The translations under genes were made by a program, and so were the position numbers. This document shows positions 35,137 to 46,248 of a stretch of 64,000 nucleotides of DNA, in pieces (positions within the stretch are counted from its first letter, which is position 1; each line of letters starts with the position of its first letter). Under the pieces are notes generated by a model. That model was given only the letters and a program-made list of their open reading frames with translations, searched no databases and was not told where the DNA came from. The DNA is taken from the NCBI GenBank assembly GCA_004764695.1, contig SMSO01000032.1, positions 2,754,501 to 2,818,500 on the forward strand, given 5' to 3'. Source of the DNA: Schizochytrium sp. TIO01 (lineage: Eukaryota; Sar; Bigyra; Thraustochytrida; Thraustochytriidae).

Positions 35137-35628
35137 GTGTTCTCATTCATTTTCTTGTTAGCGGCTGGTACGAAGTTGGATGAGTGAGGTGTATCTGACT
35201 GAGTAAGTAAGTAAGTAATGTGCTGTCGCTTAAAAGTCTGAAGGAAAGAAGAGAAAAAGCAAATGTTGGGGAATGATGAAGAGAAAGGTTCGCTCGACTC
35301 TGAAGATTTCGCTCCTCTCGAAGGAAGGCGCGGGAGACAGGGCTTGGAGGCCTTGAAGTGCGATTGCGAACGGAAAGAGGAGAACAGAAGGGGTTGATAT
35401 GAGTGAGAGAGAGCCAAGGGCGGAGTTTCTCTCTTTGGTTCGAGGTACCAACAGCGTTATTCGTTTTGTTTTCTTTGTTTAAAGTGTTTCGGGCAGGAAA
35501 AAAAACTGAAAACGAAAAGGATCCGTGTTTTTGCATGTATGTATGTTGTATATCTATCTATCTCAAGATAAGAAGAGGAAGAATAAATAATAACTAAGAT
35601 TAAAGTTTGGGATGAAATGCCAGGAAAT

Positions 35629-35635
<7 letters not shown>

Positions 35636-35661
<26 letters not shown>

Positions 35662-36241
35662 CTCGTGTTTTTGTTGCTGTTGAGCTCTTTCTCTTCCTCC
35701 GTCTGCCCTGCTACTTCGAAGCCTTTCAAGGCTGACCGATGCTTTGGCGCAGAGAGGATATCGTCAGCGTTAGCACCCGCCTTGTGACCTGTTTCAAGGC
35801 ACGCCTCGCATCACAGCCCCCCCCTTGTCTGCTTCAAGCCCTCTTTTATGCTTATTTCCTTTCGTTTTTCCAGTCTTTTTTTTTTTTTTTTTTTTAATCC
35901 CTCCTCCCCCCCAAAAAATAAATAAAAAAATATATATAATAAAATAGAAACACTCAAATGATGATTGACTTTGTATCATTACTATGTGCAATAAATTCTT
36001 GCGGCGCTGAATGATGGCGCTCCAAGAGGTCGAGGAGTACGCCTGCCTGGGTATTCACGATGCCTCGATGTGCAGATATCCACGGAGAGGTCTCCGCGTC
36101 GTTTTAACGAACCGTGGGGCACCTATGCGTACGTGTGAAGGGTAGCTGGTGCTTGCTTTGCTTTGCTTTGCTTGGCTTAGCTTGGCTTGGCTTTGCTTTG
36201 CTTTGCATTGCTTTGCTTTGCTTAGCTTAGCTCTGCTTTGT
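35636..36241. repeat. Homopolymer runs and CTTTG array
   Basis: An A run of about 26 lies at 35636-35661 and a T run of about 19 at 35877-35895. At 36151-36241 is an imperfect (CTTTG)n array with CTTGG and CTTAG variants. The spaced A and T runs resemble tails of retroposed sequence, but no element body is recognised. Confidence 0.75.
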
Positions 36242-36679
36242 TGCTCTCTTGCCTTGTGAACGGTTAAAAAAACGGATCTCTGCGCAGTTTTGGTGCGAGA
36301 GAACGGCTTAGAGAAGAGCGATGCCGAAAGGAAGGGAGGCATGGATGATGAATGAATCAATGAATGAATGAATCAATCCATCAATTAATCGAAATGCATG
36401 GGGAAGACGAGAGGACGAGTGGAATATCGGTGTGCCATGCTACGGTATGCTGGAATCTGGCGAGTCCTGTAGCTTTCTTTGCTTTGCGTGGCGCAGAAAT
36501 GAGGAATGTGTGTGTATGTGACTATGGCGGTGCGTATGAGAAATCATTGCGATTTATGAACGGACCGTTCGAAGGTTAACTTGCTTGCTTGCTTACTTGT
36601 AGTTGCTTTTGCTTGAGGTGACGAATCACACGCAAGTTCTGTGCGAAGCGGCTTATGTTGGGATCAAAAAACGGGCATT

Positions 36680-36725
36680 ACTCATGTCACTCATGTCGCT
36701 CATGTCACTCATGTCACTCACATCA
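36680..36725 (+). repeat. 9-bp tandem repeat CATGTCACT
   Basis: About five copies of CATGTCACT with one GCT variant, ending in CACATC. Confidence 0.85.
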
Positions 36726-37241
36726 AATTGTGACACAACATAATGCAACGCGACGCAGTGAATGAATCCTGTGCAAAGGTCATCACTGGTTTCGCTCAGC
36801 TTTAGAAGACATGGTACCACTGCATTCAATCACATCAAAGCAGCTCCGGATTACATCTCTGCTCAAGTTGGCGCCGATCTAGCTCGAGGTTTCACTTTAC
36901 GTCTCGTGCGGAATCGTTCGTGGTTGCCTCCACGATACTGCGTCAAGAGCAGCTCTGGGCAGGGCCTGGTTGCAAAGAAGACCTACACCAAAAAGCAGCA
37001 GCGGCAGCAGGCAATGACACGATTGCACTCATCAGTGTACCTGGTGCGTGGCTATTAATTAGGCCTGGAAACGACTCTGAAAGGCATTCGAAAGAACGTC
37101 TTTTGGGTCTTCTTCACTTCTTTCTGACCACGCCGTATTTTTGGTTTCCAAGTTTTTTGTAACGTTTAAAATTAGAGTCAAAGTTAGAGTTGAAATTTAT
37201 AAGATTCGCTAGGCACCTAAACACTATTTTAAAGTATTACC

Positions 37242-37267
37242 TCTTTTTTTTTTTTTTTTTTTTTTTT
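37242..37267 (+). repeat. Poly(T) run
   Basis: An almost pure T run of about 26 bases followed by an A/T-rich stretch to 37320. Confidence 0.9.
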
Positions 37268-37987
37268 AATAAATAAAAATGAAGTTATTTTAATCAAAAT
37301 TAATTATTTAAAAAAAAATAGTCTCATGGGTAAATGATCGACTAAAAAATAAAACAGAATGAAATGCAGTTGTACCTGAGTAGCACTGTAGATTGTAAAA
37401 CGTTGAGGTGAAACACGTGCAGCGAGATCTCCATATCGTTAGCGAACGCGACACTTGCGACGAAAAAAGTTCAACAGACAAGTTTCAAGTTGCCGGTGCA
37501 CATGATGTCGGTGCAGGAGCTTGAATTGATCAAAGTGCGCGATGAGCATTTCTCACTTGTAAAGCTCTCAAGCAAGACAGCTAGCGAATAAAAGCGCAAC
37601 AGACAGGCCTCCCCAGAGATGGTTCGCTTTTTCGAAGTGGCCTTTTGTTATTTATCGCTATTCACCTCTCTGGGAACGAGAAAATCCCGTTGAAGTTCTG
37701 ACGGCGATGAGATGATGTTTGGTGATAACTAACACCCGCTCAATCGAAGACCTGCAAATTGACGCACGCAAGCTGTGTCGAAGAAGGTTAGCTTAGCTTT
37801 TACAAATGCCGGTGGTAAAGAGTTCAGGTGTGCTGGAGTCGAGAATGTCTGCCTCCCTGCCTATGCTTGCAAGCAGAGGACCTCCCTTGGTCCACATGTA
37901 TGTCATGAAACCCTTCCCGACATCGCTTGAGAGGAGAACCCCCAGCGTGCTGCCGGCACTCGGTGACCCCATAGGGGAGTGAGGTCG

Positions 37988-38029
37988 CACTCACTCACTC
38001 ACTCATTCACTCACTCACTCACTCACTCA
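37988..38029 (+). repeat. (CACT)n microsatellite
   Basis: About ten CACT units with one CATT variant. Confidence 0.95.
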
Positions 38030-38404
38030 ATCGCTTTCTGCCTCCTTTTGGAATGATTGAAACGTATCCCTGCAGCGAACGTAAAGGGTGGAGCAATTTA
38101 AGGCAAAACTCGGAAAGTGGGGACAGCGCGGCGTACTTGTAAGTTTACTTCATACAAACAGACATAAATACGTGCACACCTATTTACATTCGTACATACA
38201 TACATAGGTACATAGATACATAGCCGTGCCGCTTTCATGGTACGAAGGGCGCGGACTCACTCGATTCTGAAATATACGCACGGATGCCTTCATGAATGCC
38301 GGGGTTTCCATTCTCCTCTGTCTACTACAGGTATGCAGCTGGGTGGTAGGGTAGCTGCAGGAACCCAGGTGTTTTGAAGCATCCAGAGCAGTCGTGACAC
38401 CTGA

Positions 38405-38602
38405 ATTGAAAGATGGAGAATCCTACCTTTACGAAAGGTAGAGGGAAACTCACACACTTCTGCGAGAGACAACTTATTGATTGACTTAATGGCTGCCGTA
38501 GAGTTAGTACTGAGCGAACAAACCTTAGAGGCACTATACCCCCTAGGCATAGACTTGGAGAATCATCTTTTGGTCTTTGGATGCGCGGCGGCTTGCTTCC
38601 AA
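38405..38602 (+). pseudogene. Coding-like remnant, 66 open codons
   Basis: Open frame between a TGA at 38402 and a TGA at 38603. The second half has balanced protein-like composition, for example MAAVELVLSEQTLEALYPLG and IDLENHLLVFGCAAACF. No family recognised. It lacks a convincing start and could be the relic of a mobile-element or captured gene. Confidence 0.25.
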
Positions 38603-39366
38603 TGAACGAAAAGAAACGAATAGTCCACACCATTTACGGGCACTTCTAACGAGACGATGCTCCCTCAAAAGCGAGGAAGCTTTGCTACAGATTTGCTCAT
38701 TCCTGAGCGCAAAACATGTTGATTTCGAAGATTCGAGTCGTTAAACCCCGATCCATTCCCACCATCCTTAATTGTGTTCCTAAAAATGAAAGAGACAACC
38801 CTTAACGCAATTTCTCAGCCGCCAACACCACATAGACTTGCTCAAATCCTTCTATGCTAAAGAAACAGTATGCCCTAGTGTGTGGTCCTGATGTGAGAGA
38901 TAATGATGGTACCCCATGAGATCAATGACAAACTTCGGAACTGACATGACCACAGACTGCTTATGATATTCCTATAGATTAGTACAATGCAGAGCTCGCC
39001 AGGAGTTGCAGAAGCCTCAGAATAGGATCTCTTGGAAATGGACAGTCACCCAGTCTGATTTGGTCGTAGTAGAAAGCCCATTAATTGTACAACTCCTTAG
39101 CTGGGCAGTGGGTAAAGCATCCTTGGGCCTCAAGCTTCGTCTAAACTCCAACGACGTTTATTTAACTTAGCAATGATATTGAATAGGGTTGCGAGAAAAC
39201 CTCTAAGATTAACAACTGGAGGTCTGAGCAATTTAAATGGCAATTAGCTTGTCCCCGGAATCCATGGACTGAGCCGAGTTCTCCCAAGTTGAAGAATGGG
39301 AAATGAGCTGTACGACAAAGATTGCAGGCTTCATAATCAAATCGCTCTCAAAAGCACGCTTCGTGA

Positions 39367-39645
39367 TTTTGGCCAGGCAACAACGTCAACATTAAGAAGC
39401 AACATGCGACAGAGCTATGGCTAGACAAAGGTGGCTATAAGAATGTGTTTGATATCAGTCATGCAGCAGCTCTTTGGCAAAAGAGGAATGATATGTTGTA
39501 TTATGAATAAATAAATATGGCAAAGATTAAGTCAAGTTTCCTACTAGATCGTGTATCTATATTCTCTGACCCGGATTGGTGTCATATATTATATTTACTT
39601 GGGTCAGCTGATTTGTTGACTCATTACCAAATGAATGGCCGCAAT
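39367..39645 (+). pseudogene. Coding-like remnant broken by one stop codon
   Basis: A single frame is open for 92 codons except for a TAA at 39508. Protein-like pieces are ATELWLDKGGYKNVFDISHA and, after the stop, DRVSIFSDPDWCHILYLLGS. No family recognised. Decayed mobile-element coding sequence is one possibility; chance is another. Confidence 0.25.
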
Positions 39646-40974
39646 TGAAAGCTACTGGCCTGGAACCCTAGTCCCAAATGATTGTAAGTAACTTTCATAG
39701 CTAGCACAAAACAGATACATCAAAGGAAGTGGGCATTAGTATGTTGAATATCTATCAGCGTGACACTGATAATTAATGTTTTATAGATGCTGAAGCATCC
39801 AAGGTGTTGTGTACCTACCGGCCTCGTTGCCAACTCAATATCTGACTACTTACTTCTTTTGTCTTTATAAAAGAAGTTGGGGAGATCTCGCCTGCGACGC
39901 AACAAGCTCTGAAACATATTCAGGTATAAGTACGTCTATTTGTGTCAATCTTATCTTGTATAGCTATGTAAAGATGCTCTCTGTGTTTCTTCGTATGTGC
40001 AATTGATGTTCAAGGGTACAAGGAATGGAAGCTAGCTAGCTATAGACCTCAGGATATACTTGGGGGACAAGAAAGATGGAAGTTTCCAAAGCCCACAGCA
40101 TATAGATGATCAATGTCCCCATCGGTACTGTGCAAAAAGGACATGGGCTGCATGCGTCAAATATTAAAGACGAAAATTATTATTATGTTTCGTACGTTAA
40201 AGTATTTTTTAAAGGTTTGTGAAGTGCCATGCCTTCCCCCGCGGGGACGACGACGACGACGATGACGGTGCTGACAACGATCGTACGATCAGTCAATTGC
40301 TGTTGTTCAAAATTTGTAGACTTTTGGCCATCTGTATATGATTTGCTCGTATAAAGATGCGAAATCATATACTAGATTCGGGGCCAAAAGATATCGAAGA
40401 CAGGTGCACATAGCGTGCTGCGAAGAATGGCCTCGCCCCTTCCACCATTGATTGCACAAATTCTGTAAATTTTCGACATTTTGTGCTTGGATGGAAATAT
40501 CAGGCGCGGTACGAGTGAGCGCGTGCTACAATTATGTAACTAGTGTTGTCGATACGAAGCATTCTGTTGTGTGATTTTGCTATACGGTGGAGATATGGTA
40601 AGAGAGGGGACAGAAAGTTCAAAAGAGAAGAGATAAGTTTTGCACGCGCGCATACATGTTTGTGAAGAAGAATGTCAAAAAGAGGTCCGATATACTGCAA
40701 CAATTCAGGTAAAAGGCTAGAAATTGCGCAAGTCTCATAGCAACGAACTGGAAGGTTTAAAGGGCAAACTATCCACGCCAGTTTCAACACAATACCAAAA
40801 GCCTTGCTGCAAGGCTGGTGGTATTTTATTTAGTAAAATTGTGTAGAATGGCATAGAATTTTGACCTGCGAGAGCGACGACGAAATAGGAATGAAAGAAT
40901 GTGTGTGGAGATAACGTCGACGAGAAGCGCAGCTATTTTGCTTGCGAGGTTCAGGATTCGCTAGCGAGCTAGTT
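39646..40974. other. Intergenic, downstream of SLC45-like gene
   Basis: About 1.3 kb. It contains a (GAC)n run at about 40241-40260 and nothing that I can call a gene. Confidence 0.4.
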
Positions 40975-42513
40975 CTAGCGATGGATAATAATAATGGCAG
41001 CAAAGTTTACGAACAGCCCAATTTTGGCTAATGTCGTAAAGAATGCAACGAAATCATCATGGAAGACGTGCTCCAGCAAAAAACCAGAGAAGAGACCCAC
41101 GACGACCTGTGCAGCCGGCATGGCTGCGATGACCAACGAGATGGTCCATGCATTGTGCTTACCCTCGGCATCTTCATCTTCCTCACTAGAGGCCTCTGAA
41201 AGTGAGTCATCGGTCGGTGCGACGGAACTACCGAGATGTTTTTCTGACATGTTAGTACCGTAGGACAAACTTCTCTCCTCGCGCATTGTGTGCTCGCGGG
41301 CAAGGCGCGTGAGGTTGTGCACGATGAGGAACATGTTGTTTGTATGCACGGCATAGGAAAGTCCGGAAAGGGCAGCAACGAAAATGGTGCCAATGCCATT
41401 TCCAGAAAAGTCGAGAACAAGCAAGGAAAGCATGAGGCCAATCTCACCATAAAAATACATACTACGCGAACCGAAACGGCGGTTCAAGGAACGCAGGTGC
41501 ACAGAAACAGCAAAAGAGCATAATGCGCCGAGACCCAGGCCGATGAAGCTGACCCTCATGACACCAATCTCCGAGTCCTGCAAGAAGGCTGTCCAGTAGA
41601 AATCCTTGGCCATGGTAACGAGCCAGCCATAGAAGTGCACCGTGAGCAGCGTCGCTCGCCTCCATGGCAAGGACTTTTCGGTGACGCGTGGAGTCTTGAG
41701 TCCAAGGAGAGATTGTGCTGTCTCAAACTCACGCGTAGGGAGGCTCTCAAGGTCGTCCTCATCATCGCTATCGATTCCGTGGATGACGGGCTCCATGACG
41801 GCCTCATTCGGCTCCAGGAGCGGGTCGATCTCTGCGAGGTTGTCATCGGGATCTTCTGATGGCGACACCCACAATACAGTGGCGCTTGAGCAAATGAGCA
41901 CAATTGCGGCCAAAAGCACCAGGCCCACGAGGTGGTTTGCAGATGGTGATGTCTCTGGCACCTTGGAGAACCAGCGCACGTCTAGAAGGTAGCCTACGGG
42001 GAAGGCGCCAAGGCCCATGGCCATCAACCTGCCAATCATTTGGAATCTTGAAAATCTGGCGTTCAATTCATTACGCCTTTCAGGGTCGCGCAAGGTGAGA
42101 TCCTCAATCATAGCACGGGCTGGGATCAAAAGTGAGTCATGGCTGACATCACTAATGGCAAATCCTATCATTGCGACGATGGCAACGCTCATCTCCGTGG
42201 ACCCGAGGCGGTATGACAGCATAAGAAGCAGCAGGCCAAAGAGACCAGTGATGGTGAGGCCCAGCAGGAAAGGTTTGCGGCGGCCAAGAGCATCCGAGAG
42301 CCTTCCCACGCTAAGCTGGAGGCCCACGCCGACGATGGGGTTGATGAGGTAGGTGAAGCCTGTAAACCGAAGAGGCACATGCAGCCACAGTAAGTAAGGC
42401 ACAATAGTGGACTCCTGCACAGCCCAGGTGAACTCCACTGCCAGGCCAATAAGACCAGCGTAGCGAGCCACAGGGGACTCGCCCTCTACGCTCACAACGG
42501 AGGCCGCACCCAT
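40975..42513 (-). CDS. SLC45 / sucrose-transporter-like MFS protein
   Basis: A 512-residue polytopic membrane protein from ATG 42513, with about twelve hydrophobic segments in the 6+6 arrangement of the major facilitator superfamily. The loop between helices 2 and 3 carries GRLSDALGRRKPFLLG, the version of the MFS motif typical of SLC45 and plant SUT proteins. The first helix has the family pattern GLAVEFTWAVQESTIVPYLL. A long acidic cytosolic loop sits between helices 6 and 7 (about residues 215-275, with SDDEDDLES). A second acidic, Ser-rich loop lies between helices 10 and 11 (about 415-455). Family members co-transport protons with sucrose, glucose or other sugars across plasma or organelle membranes. 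The substrate here is unknown. It is the only clear gene in a 24-kb repeat-rich region. Confidence 0.88.
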   Translation of the reverse strand: MGAASVVSVEGESPVARYAGLIGLAVEFTWAVQESTIVPYLLWLHVPLRFTGFTYLINPIVGVGLQLSVGRLSDALGRRKPFLLGLTITGLFGLLLLMLSYRLGSTEMSVAIVAMIGFAISDVSHDSLLIPARAMIEDLTLRDPERRNELNARFSRFQMIGRLMAMGLGAFPVGYLLDVRWFSKVPETSPSANHLVGLVLLAAIVLICSSATVLWVSPSEDPDDNLAEIDPLLEPNEAVMEPVIHGIDSDDEDDLESLPTREFETAQSLLGLKTPRVTEKSLPWRRATLLTVHFYGWLVTMAKDFYWTAFLQDSEIGVMRVSFIGLGLGALCSFAVSVHLRSLNRRFGSRSMYFYGEIGLMLSLLVLDFSGNGIGTIFVAALSGLSYAVHTNNMFLIVHNLTRLAREHTMREERSLSYGTNMSEKHLGSSVAPTDDSLSEASSEEDEDAEGKHNAWTISLVIAAMPAAQVVVGLFSGFLLEHVFHDDFVAFFTTLAKIGLFVNFAAIIIIHR

Positions 42514-43353
42514 CGTCCCAACGATACGAGCCGCCGTTGCGGTCTCCTCGCCAACGAAGATGAATGAACTGTGTATGGATCACCCAAACTACTCAATCAC
42601 CCAATCTATTCATTTCTTTTAATTTATTAAGAAACTAACTAACTAACTAACTAATCAACCAACTAACTAACAAACTTACCTGATCAAGCGACCTAATCAT
42701 TATTAATTAAAAATCGAAATAGATTAACAATATATGTTTTCTTATTTTATTTTATTCTAATTTTAAAATCAATCAACTCATAAATTACCCATATTCGACA
42801 CTTAGAAACCTACCTAAACAAACAAATTTCCAAAACCTCTCGACCCTCGCTATAGATTATCCTCTAGCACGACTCCTAGCATGATCAGATCTATCAGTAG
42901 GATCTGAAGATAAAGCGCCTCTAGCCGCGCATAGGCCACTCCTAAGCCCAGTCAATCAAAGAGACTTGAAAAAGCGTGCTTGAAGTTATAGGTATACATA
43001 CATACATACATACATACATACATACATACCTATGTATAGATACATAGATACCTACGCCCCCATACTTTTCATATTTAAATTAAAGTCAAATTAATATATC
43101 AAATTAATAATGAATAAAAACTTAGTTAGCTTCATTCAAAGTTTCCCGCTCGATCGATCAATCGATCGATACGTTTGACCCTTCGATAGATAGATAGATC
43201 GATCGATCGACCGATCGACCAATCGCCAGGAAGCCAGGCAGATGTCTGCAGAGGCCGCGGGAAGGACCGCCAGAGCCGAGGCGAAGAGCCCGGCAGGGCT
43301 TGCAGGGTACCTGCCAAGTTAGCTGGCGGCTGGCTTTGCTCGCTTTGCTGCTC
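42514..43353. repeat. SLC45-like gene upstream region with tetranucleotide repeats
   Basis: (CTAA)n at 42633-42672, (CATA)n at 42995-43029 and a GATC/GATA mixture at 43149-43225. No gene recognised. Confidence 0.7.
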
Positions 43354-43398
43354 TTCTTTCTTTCTTTCTTTCTTTCTTTCTCTTCTTTTCTGCAGTAT

Positions 43399-43457
<59 letters not shown>

Positions 43458-43497
43458 CTTCTTTTCTGCAGTATTCTTTCTTTCTTTCTTTCTCTCG
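43354..43497 (+). repeat. (TTTC)n arrays with a duplicated spacer
   Basis: Three (TTTC)n blocks are separated by two copies of the same spacer CTCTTCTTTTCTGCAGTATT (43381-43400 and 43457-43476). This shows duplication of a unit of about 76 bases, not simple slippage alone. Confidence 0.9.
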
Positions 43498-43604
43498 ATC
43501 TGGTCGCTTCTCCGCCCAATTGGAGCGCTCTGCTCGTGCACAGAAGATGCAGCGGCGGTCCCTGTCCCGTAAGCGCCGCAAAGAGCGCGAGAGCGCCTCT
43601 GAGA

Positions 43605-43656
43605 AGCCAAGCCAAGCCAAGCCAAGCCAAGCCAAGCCAAGCCAAGCCAAGCCAAG
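43605..43656 (+). repeat. (GCCAA)n pentanucleotide array
   Basis: About ten perfect copies of GCCAA, lying between the TTTC and AAAG arrays. Confidence 0.95.
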
Positions 43657-43705
43657 GCGAGGAGAAATGAAGAAGCAGACCGAGAAAGAGAGAAAGAATG
43701 GACGT

Positions 43706-43722
43706 AAGAAAGAAAGAAAGAC

Positions 43723-43768
<46 letters not shown>

Positions 43769-43770
43769 GA
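43706..43770 (+). repeat. (AAAG)n array
   Basis: About fifteen AAAG units with few interruptions, complementary to the TTTC arrays 210 bases to the left. Confidence 0.95.
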
Positions 43771-44042
43771 AAGAGAAAAGAAAGCAAAAGGAATGAGGCG
43801 GTACACCGGGTCTGGTGCGCACGACCACCCCCGTGTCTCCTCCCTCTAATGCGGATGGATGACTTAAAGAATCTGATGATGAGGAGGAATGAAGAAGAAG
43901 AAGGAAGAGATAGATAGATAGGTAGATAGATAGATAGATGGCCGCTGCTAGAGGGGGGCTAGCGCAAACGGTAGGACCGCCAGTCCCGGCAGTTCGAGTG
44001 GAAAGCGATTGATTTTGATTGCCACGGAACTCGAGGGAATCA

Positions 44043-44225
44043 ATGAATGGAATGCTGGCAAAGGAGATGCGCAGACTGCCGCGGAGAAAAGCGAAGGCGC
44101 TGCCAGGGACCGACCGCCAGCGAGATCTGCTGCGCGAAACGGCTAGGCAAAAGGAGGTGCAGGCGAGTCTGGAGTGGACGGACATCTATCTGGCCACCAA
44201 GATGCACACAAGTGGTGCGGAATGA
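44043..44225 (+). CDS. Possible small protein or exon of 60 residues
   Basis: From ATG 44043 the frame encodes MNGMLAKEMRRLPRRKAKAL followed by DRQRDLLRETARQKEV and a C-terminal SLEWTDIYLATKMH, ending at TGA 44223. The composition is that of a folded, helical, basic protein and differs from the repeat-driven frames around it. I do not recognise a family. It could be a small gene, an exon of a larger spliced gene, or a remnant. Confidence 0.3.
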   Translation: MNGMLAKEMRRLPRRKAKALPGTDRQRDLLRETARQKEVQASLEWTDIYLATKMHTSGAE

Positions 44226-46105
44226 ACTAATTGCGAAACTAAGCATTGCATGAAAAGGCAGACGAAAACGGAGCGCCGTGAGCACGTGCACACGTGCCGA
44301 CAGCTGAGATTGTGAAGCAATAACAGCGTAGCTACGCAGCGATGGTGGAAATGGACGCCGTTCGCTTGGTTCCCGGGTTTGAGAAGGGCTGCTAAATTGA
44401 ATGGCGTGCTGGTGCATGCTCAGATTGGCGAAAATGCGACCTTACGCAAGATCGTGCGACGACAGTTGATCGAAAGATTTGCCCTCGGACCGCAATCGGT
44501 CTCTCCGAATGATCAACGACGAAGGGATTTGGGTGGAATTCGCAGCAGAAGAACATGAAAGACAAACGACGCGATGGTGGGTAATGAGACGCTGTGACAG
44601 CGTGGCCAATCTGTGAAGCGACGAATGAACGATGCAACGAATAAATGGGATCCTGCTCCCAGCGAAAATGCTACAAACGACTCAACGCACGAAGGTTTTA
44701 TGAAAGATGGGGTTCGAGCCCCATGCGCTCCCCAGCTCAAACACAAGCCTCCATGACCAAGAACGAGGTCGATTGCTGCACATAGGTAGGTACCAAGGTC
44801 TTTACTTATTCGCCACACGATCAGTCCTCGAGGTGAGGATCGCCAAACCCGAGCTAGAACTTAACTTCCTCGAGACAGACGCCGCTACCCGCTGGACGAA
44901 GCCCGCGCAGTCGAAGGCGTTCGCACGGTACTCCCAACGAATCCATGCAATATCCAGCCAGCCATCAGGGCTGACGACGCAAGGAGGAGACCATTCGAGA
45001 GCGGAAATGGGTTGTTCACGAGAGACAGTGTATGGCAGTACCCGCATGAGAAAAGTCGCAGTTCTAAGACTAACAAATGCCACATACTTCGTAGTGTCTG
45101 TATATGTATGTATGTGTACATCTGTATGTATGTATGAATGTATGTATGTATGTATGTATGTATGTATGTATATATATAACTGGTTCTGGCGTGAAAGCCG
45201 AACGGCGAACCCTGTGCAGCGAAGCGAGCCCCGGCAGAAAGCGGGCGCAGGGAAAGCCGGAGCTCAGGCCCGCGAGGTGCTCCAAGCTTCGCACGGGAGG
45301 CCGCGAGAGGCCGCTTCGTGGCGCCAACTCAGGTACTGTACTCGCAGAGAGAGAGAGAGAGAGAGAGAGGGAGAAAGAGAGAATGGGTGGAATTCCAAGC
45401 TTTGATCAGACTTCCATTTCTTAACCTCTTTTCATCAATTTGATTCTTATTTATTTTTAATTAGAAAATCAAAAAATAATTAAAAAATTAAAAAATTAAA
45501 AAACTAAAAAACATTGTTCTTACTCTATCCTTACCTTGTTCTCTTCATTTACTTTTCATAGATCTTTCATTGTGTTCAATGATGCATAGGTATAATACGC
45601 AGGTAGCTAGCTAGTAGCTAGCTAGCCAGCCAGCTACTAGCATGATCAAGATATTCGTACTAGGCTTTTCGCCCTCCTGTGTTTTGTTAGCGCATGTTTT
45701 TAAAAAAGAAAAAAGAAAAGAAAGTGTGGCGTAAAAAGCGGACCCGGGGGTGGAGACGTGGTAGTTTCCAACACGCAAAACCCACAGTCCCTCCGGCTGA
45801 AGGCGAGAACGCGCCCTCATATCGCGCAGGGGATCGATGGCAGTTGTCCCCCAGCCATCACTCACCTGCTTCTAATCGATGTATGAGCTCGCTCGTTCTG
45901 CCGTCTGCCGATCTGTTCAAGCGGCGAAGGAAGAGCAGAAAAGAGCGCCAGCACTTGCTTGGCGGCGCCTTCGAAGCGCCGCTCCGCCGTGAGAGAAAAG
46001 CCTCGGGAGGAAGCGAGCTGCGTTAGCTCAGGAGCCAAGGAAGCCCAGGATTCCTCTTTCTGCAGCGTTGGAGCCGGAGGAGCGGAGTTTCCAGGCCAGC
46101 CAGCC
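44226..46105. other. Gene-poor DNA with TATG and GA repeats
   Basis: A plus-strand frame 44707-45405 starts at an ATG inside a perfect hairpin (ATGGGGTTCGAGCCCCAT, 44707-44724). Its first 125 codons read protein-like, but it then runs into a (TATG)n array (45102-45178) and a (GA)n run (45345-45369). I leave it uncalled. GC-rich blocks lie at 45190-45350 and 45880-46100. Confidence 0.35.

Positions 46106-46248
<143 letters not shown>

Noticed and set aside
34762-35183. Overlapping Cys/Pro/Ala-rich frames of 80-178 codons
   Set aside because: They follow CCTG and ATTC repeats in all frames and have no start or domain support.
43132-44185. Minus-strand frames of 209-288 codons with Leu/Ser/Phe and Lys/Glu runs
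   Set aside because: They are translations of TTTC, GCCAA and AAAG repeats.
44707-44724. tRNA T-arm-like hairpin ATGGGGTTCGAGCCCCAT
   Set aside because: Looks like a B-box, but no acceptor, D-arm or anticodon arm can be placed on either strand.
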